From Amanita rubescens (taxonomy: Eukaryota; Basidiomycota; Agaricomycetes; Agaricales; Amanitaceae), in NCBI GenBank assembly GCA_015039365.1, contig WION01000228.1, positions 22,085 through 86,084 of the forward strand: a stretch of DNA of 64,000 nucleotides. The letters are read 5' to 3'. The position numbers and the translations under genes were made by a program. Positions 56,362 through 64,000 of this stretch are shown here, piece by piece (position 1 is the stretch's first letter; each line of letters starts with the position of its first letter). The notes under the pieces are model-generated. The model had not been told where the DNA came from. It saw only the letters and a list, made by a program, of their open reading frames with translations, and did not search any database.

Positions 56362-57880
56362 TTTTGATATTCTACTCTTATGTTTCGATCCCCTCTAATC
56401 GCATCTCTGGTTTGCATGAGATTATTATCCTAAGTTTACGCGTCCTTCTCTTCCTTTCTAATGTCCTTCAGTTGTACTGGCGTGTAAACTTCTTCCAGGG
56501 TTTTGGCTCGACTTGGACGAGCCACATGACACGAGGTCATGTGGTGCATGGAGTACTTTTGCATTCCCAGGTTTTTGGGTGAAGCTTACACGCTTCTCAC
56601 ACTAAGTATGGCGTTTTCGATGAACTAACCCAGTGACTTGCTCAAGCGCTCATCTCTGGCCAACACGATTGCCCAGAGAAGCGCTTACAAACCAGGGATC
56701 TAGGCTGGAAAAGGATACGCCGCATAGTCTTATTGCCATTCGGCACGCACCCCAAACTTTGAGGCACAAGACCGCCAGCAAACTGACTAACGTCTAACAG
56801 AGTTCCTTTTGTGTAAGCAGGTTCCGAGCAATTTCATAACCGTCGCCGATATTCGGACTTGTGGCCCATGGCCAAATGGAATTGTTTCCAATAACGTTAA
56901 TTGTTACGTTTTCCAGGTTTCTGGAATGGCTAGATTTCCGCTGCGTTGGCTTTGCTCCTGAATGAAGCAGTCAATCGTCCTGACGCTTCAAACAATTCCA
57001 GATACGACCGCCTTAGTGCTGGTGTCGTTCTGCTTCATGGATCGTGGCATCCGAAAATCATGCTATCGAAAGGAAAACAAGATCGGACGGTTTGCAATCT
57101 CGTCAATGCATTATCAGCATGACTGTATCAGTAACCGTTCATCTTGTCTCACCTTTTTGAATTGTCCTGGTAACAAACTGCCCTAGTTTGTGCATGGGTA
57201 AGAACTTAAAGGTTTATACATGGTTCATTGTATGGCCTCATCAATGTCTGGAAAATACAGCAGGTACCATTGATCTCCTGTCAGGAGTGAAATAACCGAG
57301 GTGCTTCTGTCCCAAATGGCCTTCCGCTTTAGACGTTTTCATTTTACCTATCCGATAGTGCACCCTCACAAATGATCAGATAAACCGTGTAGGACCATGA
57401 CAATTTTGGATAGGGGCCTTGGTAATCCTGCCATATTTTTGCACCTTGGTCCAGTTATTCCTGCCACGAGAAAGGGCATGCGAAAGGAAAGTGCATCATC
57501 TCATGGCGTTCATTTTCTTCCCGCGATTATGGTACCCCCATCTGCGGTTCACGTGTACACCTGTCCAATAGATAACGCATGGTTATATGTCAATGGATAG
57601 ATTTGATATGATCTGCGACGCGTGGTTGTGATAGCCAGATCATTCCTCAGCGATAGCAGCGGCATTGTATCCGGTCATCGAGGTAGTAAAAGTTGGCGAC
57701 TTAAGCTGAAATGGTGGTCCCCTGAACCTCCCGCCTACAAGATATGACAACCTCAATCCACTTGCTCAAAAATATTGTTACTTTGAATATGGATCTCCGT
57801 ACAAAAGTAAAGGTCATCATGGTGCCAACAACAAACAGCAACAATAGGGGCTGCGTGACCAGAATGATTAGCCGATTTCA
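56362..57880. other. 1.5 kb without a convincing gene
   Basis: Several short frames on the plus strand (for example 56962-57186 and 57397-57600) have no recognisable content and no splice-consistent joins. No terminal repeats or transposase signature were found. It lies between SMT3 and the AlkB-family gene. Confidence 0.4.
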
Positions 57881-58905
57881 ATGTCTACCGAGCATACCGC
57901 CAACGCTAAAGTCAAAGCCAACAAAAAACCTCCAGAGCTCGGAGTAGGTGATATACTAGGCGCGGGAGATTCGCATCTCGTCGCGGATGTTCTATCGCCG
58001 GACTTGTCGGATGTAGCCTTTGAGAGATTGAAAGAAGAGGTGAAATGGAGTACAATGTTCCATCGTGGTGGGGAGGTTCCACGACTTGTGGCCGTTGAAG
58101 GCGAGGTCGCAAACAATGGCAGGTAAGCTACTCACCATCCACTCTTCCAGCGATGCTCATTCTCCATTTAGTTACCCGATCTACAGACATCCTGCGGATG
58201 AATCACCTCCTCTATTGCCATTCTCTCCAACAGTCTCACTGATTCGCAAGGCTGTCCAGGATGTTAGTGCTAAACTTGGAATCTGCGTCTTTCTTTGACT
58301 TATTTCTGCATTCACAGATTCTCAAGCATCCTGTCAATCACGTTCTTATCCAGCACTATCGCTCAGGAAAGGACTACATTTCCGAGCATTCTGATAAGAC
58401 GATCGATGTAGTCCGCGGGACGAACATCGTCAATGTCAGCATCGGCGCCCAACGTGTTATGACTCTACGAACAAAAAGGGATAGACCGCGCCAGGAGCAA
58501 GAGAAGCTCGGCGAATCCGCGGCGCCGCGAAACGCCCAACGCGTCCCGCTCCCTCACAACTCCATGTTCGTTATGGGCCCCAGAACAAATGCGGAGTGGC
58601 TCCACGCAATTAACCATGACAACCGACCGTTTCAGACCAAGTCTGAGGCCGAGCAGTTCAACAATGGGGAAAGAATCAGCTTGACGTTCCGCTTGATTGG
58701 CACATTCTTGACGGAGGATGGCAAGATGATTTACGGCCAGGGCGCCACAGGGAAAACAAGAGAAGAGGCAAAACCGGTTATCATTGGGACGACGGAGGCA
58801 GAGAAGCTGATTCAGGCTTTCGGTGAAGAAAACCAACGAAGCGATTTCGACTGGGATGCGAGTTATGGGATGGGTTACGATGTCCTTCATTTCAACCCCC
58901 AATAA
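57881..58905 (+). CDS. AlkB-family 2-oxoglutarate/Fe(II) dioxygenase
   Basis: Three exons (57881-58122, 58172-58262, 58318-58905) give 306 residues. N-terminal part has VKWSTMFHRGGEVPRL, typical of the nucleotide-recognition lid. The catalytic core shows LIQHYRSGKDYISEHSDK, with the metal-binding His-x-Asp in EHSDK, MFVMGPRTNAEWLHAI with the distal His region, and RISLTFR with the 2-oxoglutarate-binding Arg. AlkB-type enzymes demethylate DNA, RNA or protein; the strong resemblance is to ALKBH2/3-like proteins, but the substrate is not settled. The intron donor of intron 2 is GTTAGT. No signal peptide; nuclear or cytosolic. Confidence 0.87.
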
Positions 58906-59327
58906 TTGACACTGGTCAAAGTGTGTGGTATAGCAGGGATTTGTGTATATATCAAACGATAATCCACTTATTTATTATTTAATGGCTGAACGCCGTCTAC
59001 TAGCAAAAAAAACGTTGATATTCAAATGACCACTGCGTAAATGACATGTTACAAGATTGTTGACGCGTTCTACACTGAATGTGATTAAAGGTACGGAGGT
59101 AGCGCGTGGAAGTATGTGCAAGAACAGATGCAAGAAAACTAAGGCCCGTAATAAAAAAAACGAACAAATGATAATGCCGTCTATTGTAGTGTGAAGTTCA
59201 GTATAAATCATCGTGAAAAACCTTGCAACGCGTAAATCAAACTGAGATTGCTTTGCCGGTTGGTTAAACTTCCTGACGAAGCCACTTGCCGACGAAATGC
59301 AGAAAAAGAAACATAACTTCATTTAAA
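58906..59327. other. Convergent 3' intergenic region
   Basis: About 420 nt of AT-rich sequence between two genes that are transcribed towards each other. AATAAT- and ATTTAAT-like elements near 58960-58985 may help polyadenylation. No gene was seen. Confidence 0.4.
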
Positions 59328-62300
59328 TTAGCGCGATCTGGAACCGCCAGCGCTGAACATGCTCGGCTCGGTCGTCGATCCTTCCGCCGCCGCCGTGCCG
59401 CGCATGTCGGGTTGGCTGCTGGACGAAGGGACTCCGCCAGCTGCTGTCGCGGCCGTGCGGTACGTCCGAGGTCGCATTGGGGACAAGGCAGCGGGGACAG
59501 GCCGGGTTGACGGAGTCGGGCGCCGAGAAGATCTAGAGCGCGAAGATGATGATGAATTATCAGGTGTCACTCGATGGGTTTCGCCCAACCCAGAAGATGC
59601 CCGCGATCGTTGTCCAGCCGCTGGTGTTTGTTCGTCCTCCTGTTCTCCTTCTTCCTCCACTGTTGGACCCTCTCCAACTTGCTGCAACCGCGTTCGATGA
59701 GGGAACGGTTGCCCAAACGTGTAATTCTCGTTGCTGCTACTCATCGCACTCGTACTTCCACTTCCGCTCCTAGAATGGGTGCGACCATCCGAATAATAGG
59801 AAATATCTGCATGTTGTTGCTGCGCATCGTATAATCCCGAAATTCGTGCGTCATATTCAAGACGATCGTCAACTTCGTTGTCGTGAACATCTGGTTCGTC
59901 ATTATCATCACTCGTGTGATGACGAAGGGGACTTTGAGGCAATCTGATAGTGTCCCCCACAATACTTCCTTCCTGTTCGTGTTCACCTTCGTCTAACCTA
60001 GCCATCATAGAGTTCGTCCTCGAGCGATTGATCACGTTCTGCACGAGTTCAATAGATGAGTGTGATGCTGCCCCAATCCCTTGCATCAGTGAATGTGCGC
60101 GTGAGCGTACATATGCAGATGTAGAAGACGTCCTTGTTCTTGGCAAGCTTGCCCGTGGCCTAGAGGGCGATCGTGATCTGCCTACGCCAGCCCCTACCAC
60201 GCTTACGTTCGCACTTCCGAAAGAGGAATGGAACGACCGTGCCGACGAGAGTGGATGACCGGATGATACGTCAGAAGACGATGCACTGGACTGGGATTGG
60301 GTCCGTGAGCCAGGAGTACTTCCACGAACGCCGCCAATCACGTTTGCGATAAAGGACGTTCGAGGGCTTCGTGCAGAATGAGCAGGCACAGGCGATAGCA
60401 GGCCTATGCTATCATCTTCGGAGTGGGAGGACGCTATTGACTGGTTATCGTCCACCACATGGTGCCCCTGGTCGTCATAGGCAGGCATCATGATCGGTAT
60501 AGACCCTTGGGCACGGGGGAATAGAACTGGATGCACGATAGTTGAAGAAGTAGCAGGTGTAATGGGAGGTGCAGTGTCAGGTCGCCTCCGCGTTCTACTC
60601 CGTCCTTCGGCTTGCTGAGGATGTCGTGGTGGCATAGGTATGCTGCTCCTGCCGCTCTCGTCTGAGCTACTTGTGGGTTGACTACGCGCTTGTGAACTGG
60701 TATCGTCGTCAGAACGCGCCACCCCGGAATCCGTAGTGTCGCCTGCTGCGTCTTCAGTAGAACCGGAAGTTCCAGCTGTGGCGGGTTCAGACTCGGTTCT
60801 AGCACGTAGAGGAGCTCTGGCATTTCCACCGGGAGGCTGCCTGAACTGGAATGGGTACCTCGAAGAGACAGGTTGGCCAAAGCTCGAAAGCGATCCAGAC
60901 TCTCTTGGCTTGTCAGATGACGAACTAGGATTTTCCGTAGCCTCCACATCATCCGTCGATCCACTCGTCGCCGCACTGCTTGGGCTCTGATCATCTTTAC
61001 CGGAAGCCGAATCAGGGAATGGTACCATCCTATCAGCGGACGAGATCTGCGCTCCACTCATTGTGAAAGGATATGGCTCAGCGAGCTGCTGCCTCTCCTT
61101 AGATGACCTCTTCATAACTTTTGGCAAGCCGCTGTCCGAAGTGACAGGGTCTTTGGGATCTTCAAACAAGTCACCAGAAAGAACACTGCGCCGTGCAGGC
61201 TGGGGGGCAGAAGGGAAACCAATTGCAGCCATGACCTGCGCGACACCATCTTCCTCCACGTCTCCACCCTTTTTCTCGATCCATATCGCCGGTCTGTCTA
61301 TCGTCAAACAAAACTCGTAGGCATCCAGGATCCTCATCCGCGTACATTGGCGCCAAGACCAAGCAAGAGTTGACCCCAAGTCTTCAGAACCAGCATCACC
61401 ATAGAGATAGCTGTACCGCTTCTTCACATTTTCGTCCTCTTCCCATCGATGTCGTGGCCCGCACAACCCGGCACAGCCTTGTCCACTAAGGAACCACAGA
61501 CCTATCCTGCAGAAGGCGTCAGAATACTTCCGTCGCAATTGAAATTTGAGATTTACCAGCTGCACAGCAGTACCAATATACGCCAAGCCGTCCAAGCGCC
61601 GTTAGTAATAAGTACACCCTTTGCATAACCAGACAAGGAACTGTTCCGATCAAAGAACGTCGGGTCCCTCAGCATCGGGATATTCGTGTTGTCCAGTAGA
61701 ATAGCGGGCAGCGGGCTACCGTACGAGAACAGTAATGACATTGATAGAGCCGCGCGAGGCAGTAACAGTAGCACCGTAGGCAAGTTTTGAGAGTAAAAGA
61801 AGAATGTTTCTGCTAGGCCATCACGAAGGCTTCCTCGTTTGCTCGTAAATGCACCAATGCGAAGGTGTTGCATGAAACAAAAATTGGTGTAAGAGGACAT
61901 ACAGACCAAGTTGAACCCGGATGATGAGAGATACAGGGGCATGATAGCAGGGCGTTCTACCGACGTTGTCAGGGACTTGAAGGTAAAATTAAGGTACGAC
62001 CACTTACTGATACGCCACCGACGGACGAAGGAGTAGATGATTTCATACAGAAGAGTAATAATTAATATCCATACGAGCCAACATGCGATGTAGGCAGCTG
62101 CGCCGAGAGCCCAGTTCCGACCTGATCCAGGAACACCAGGGGCCACGGGATTAGGATATTTAGAGACCCTACCCAAAAGTTAGCCAACCATGGCCACAGA
62201 AACTTGAAAGGCTGAATAACTCACTGCACAAAAATATATACAGCATTCAAGTCAAAAAACGTTTGAAGGGGAACATTTGCAAAGACCAGTAGCGGATAGA

Positions 62301-63051
62301 GATAAAAATAGATACGCGCAAGTTTTGACGGCGATCGGAAGATCTGGAGATGGAGTCCGCGCGCGTTAAACCTCGGATGAGGAGAGTTGGAGGACGCAGC
62401 GGTCTGCGCCGCTGCTGATATCCCTGCACCTCCTGCTCTGGTCAACACTCCCATTTCGGGGAGGACACCTGCATGTCCGGAAGAAGGTGTGGCAAAGTTA
62501 TCTGGGTAAATGTGCCTGTGTGATTGACCTGAGGGAATGCGTTTCCCTCCATCAACGGCGCCTCCGCCACTGAGCGAATCCTGGAGACTGACGATCCGGA
62601 CAGAACGTGGCGTGGGTTTTCGACCACCAAAGAAAGGTACGGAAGACGAACCCTCCGCACCGGTGTCGGTTAGGTCTGCGTCGCGCAATTCACGGTTGCG
62701 AATGATACCGAACTCTTGTTCAAAGTCCGGTAACCCCATCGACGATTGGAATGTCGATCCTGGGGGCGGAGGCGGGGGACGCTTGGGTAACCAAGACGGA
62801 TAACCTTCGGATTCTCTAGACATGCGCGGATGGGGAGATGGAGAGTTGTCGTCGTGGACTGCTCTTGGTGATTGCGATGGGTTAGAAGGGGAGCTAGCAG
62901 AGGGGTTGCCATCCTTGTTCGTGCTATTATTATGGCTGTTGTTCGGGCTAGCAACATTGTTGGAGGCGTCGCCAGTATCAACGGTCTCGTCGTCTGGAGC
63001 AGCAGGCTGCTCTGGGGAGTGTTGTCGTGATTTCCGGAAATAGGAGAACAT
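59328..63051 (-). CDS. Large multi-pass membrane protein with Ser-rich tail
   Basis: Four exons (63051-62225, 62168-62008, 61956-61557, 61506-59328) give 1188 residues. The N-terminal ~240 residues are Ser/Pro/Asn-rich and disordered, with a PPPPPP run. A membrane domain follows: IYFYLYPLLVFANVPLQTFFDL, YIACWLVWILIITLLYEIIYSF, FFFYSQNLPTVLLLLPRAALSMSLLFSYGSP, ITNGAWTAWRILVLLCSW-IGLWFLSGQGC. Next is an ordered cytosolic segment, KKRYSYLYGD and RILDAYEFCLTIDRPAIW. The last ~550 residues are extremely rich in Ser, Arg, Thr and acidic residues, with many SRS/SSSR repeats. I do not recognise the family. Phase is preserved at all three introns, the third acceptor being GGTAG at about 61957. Confidence 0.78.
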
Positions 63052-63309
63052 AGAATAGTATAGTTTATAGGATAATGAAGCTGTTTTTTTTCTTTTAGTG
63101 GGAACAGTGAGAGGCCAGCTGCATAAAGGAGCAGACACAGTCCAGGACACGCGTAGGGAGCGCTAGAGCAGGGGATGGCTTTAGGGGTAGCGCAAGCAGG
63201 CGTATAAGCAGCAGCCTCGTGTTCGGAGTGATAGACGGCACGACCTGCCTCGTGTTCTGCGCGTCGAGCAAAGGAAAAAAAAAACACAACGCAAGAATCC
63301 CACAGGGCC

Positions 63310-63924
63310 GTGCCTGATTTCGAACCTTTCCCCTTTCAGTCACCACTTCATTCCACCAATCACACTCCGTCTCCAAATCTAATCTTAAGTTGCTCATTCA
63401 CCTCATCATCATCCTCACTGCAGATCTCCATCAGCCAAGCTTTGGAATCAGTCACAACACCTACGTGTCCATTCCCACCACTGTCCGGAATACCTCATGC
63501 ACCTCCTCATCCGCGCACACGTAGTGAAAGCGTAACCGAGGCGATTCAGGATACAAAAACCCCATTTATTCTTTCGCGGAAAGTATCCAATCCTCCACGA
63601 GTTGGATGTGATGCGGTCCCGTACAACTCCTTCTCCTCGCGGATTCAGGCAAAGCAGAGGCCTAAGGGGTATCTTCCAGCATCGTCCATCCCCCACCCAG
63701 CGTCTTCCGATGCTAAAATCCGATCGCTTGTCCCTCAATTCATATATATTGATGCGTTCCTCCATGATCCATCCACGGTCTCGGTATTATCACGCGCTTG
63801 TTCTCGTGTCGTCCCCCGGAGTTCCGCAAACCAAAGAGCGGCCGCTCATGGAACGGGCGAATGGATAGAGGGAATACGCCGCGTTATGGGTTATAACATT
63901 CATCACGCACGCTCCATTGATTAG
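63310..63924 (+). CDS. Possible small gene at the right edge
   Basis: One open frame of 204 codons, not recognised. The first half is Ser/Pro/His-rich. The second half, RSLVPQFIYIDAFLHDPSTVSVLSRACSRVV, has better residue composition than chance would predict. No introns were needed, unlike most genes here, and a minus-strand frame overlaps it. It is divergent from the large membrane protein across about 260 nt. It may be the first exon of a gene continuing past the window. Confidence 0.35.
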   Translation: MPDFEPFPFQSPLHSTNHTPSPNLILSCSFTSSSSSLQISISQALESVTTPTCPFPPLSGIPHAPPHPRTRSESVTEAIQDTKTPFILSRKVSNPPRVGCDAVPYNSFSSRIQAKQRPKGYLPASSIPHPASSDAKIRSLVPQFIYIDAFLHDPSTVSVLSRACSRVVPRSSANQRAAAHGTGEWIEGIRRVMGYNIHHARSID

Positions 63925-64000
63925 CCTTTTTTTATATATCACAAGTGAAGTTAAACATACATGAATGGAAATTTAGGATAACCGCTATCGGGCAAGCCTT

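Noticed and set aside
60488..61057. Minus-strand frame of 189 codons in a second frame
   Set aside because: Lies wholly within exon 4 of the large membrane protein in a different frame; a shadow of its Ser/Arg-rich coding.
1..64000. CRISPR array, bacterial operons, tRNA or rRNA genes
   Set aside because: Spliceosomal introns throughout show nuclear fungal DNA; no regular spaced repeats or cloverleaf-like sequences were seen by eye.

Overview
This is eukaryotic nuclear DNA from a filamentous basidiomycete, most likely an Agaricomycete. Genes are compact and split by many short introns (about 45-65 nt) with fungal-type splice sites. Protein content points the same way: a fungus-specific Ste24 and Atg22, a DUF6534-type seven-helix protein, tandem agaricomycete methyltransferases and a GST expansion. 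Gene models were assembled by hand by joining open frames at GT-AG (occasionally GC-AG) sites and checking that phase and protein family continuity agree.

Layout. 1-620: 3' end of the exosome subunit gene RRP45. 815-2694: two tandem glutathione S-transferases (GSTs). 2982-24649: a mostly housekeeping block: a nuclear protein of unknown function, STE24, a small LYR-motif protein, a small hypothetical, ATG22, a SUMO paralogue, a phytanoyl-CoA dioxygenase-like enzyme, a metallophosphoesterase, a broken hypothetical gene, TVP38, a DUF6534 membrane protein, QTRT2, a three-finger C2H2 protein resembling INO80 subunit Iec1, and TAF11.

24650-48934 is an accessory island. It holds an MpaB-type oxygenase next to a GST (the GST is frameshifted), three tandem SAM methyltransferases, a wax-synthase-type acyltransferase, a second MpaB oxygenase with a second GST, a GST relic, an alpha/beta hydrolase, a DenD-like epimerase with a class II aldolase, another GST, and then 4.3 kb with no convincing gene. 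The MpaB-GST pair has clearly been duplicated and brackets the methyltransferases and acyltransferase. The mix of oxygenase, methyltransferase, acyltransferase, hydrolase and GST looks like tailoring or detoxification chemistry, but no polyketide, peptide or terpene backbone enzyme lies in the window.

48935-63924 returns to core genes: an Sfp1-like zinc-finger regulator, a long protein with a helical N-terminus and disordered tail, the canonical SUMO gene (SMT3), an AlkB-family dioxygenase, a large multi-pass membrane protein with a Ser-rich tail, and a possible small gene at the right edge.

The points most worth a second look are: two SUMO genes in one window, one of which encodes an already mature Gly-Gly end; the duplicated MpaB-GST module around a methyltransferase triplet; three GC-AG introns; and a perfect 11-bp hairpin around the start codon of the LYR gene. 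No tRNA, rRNA, CRISPR array or intact transposon was recognised.
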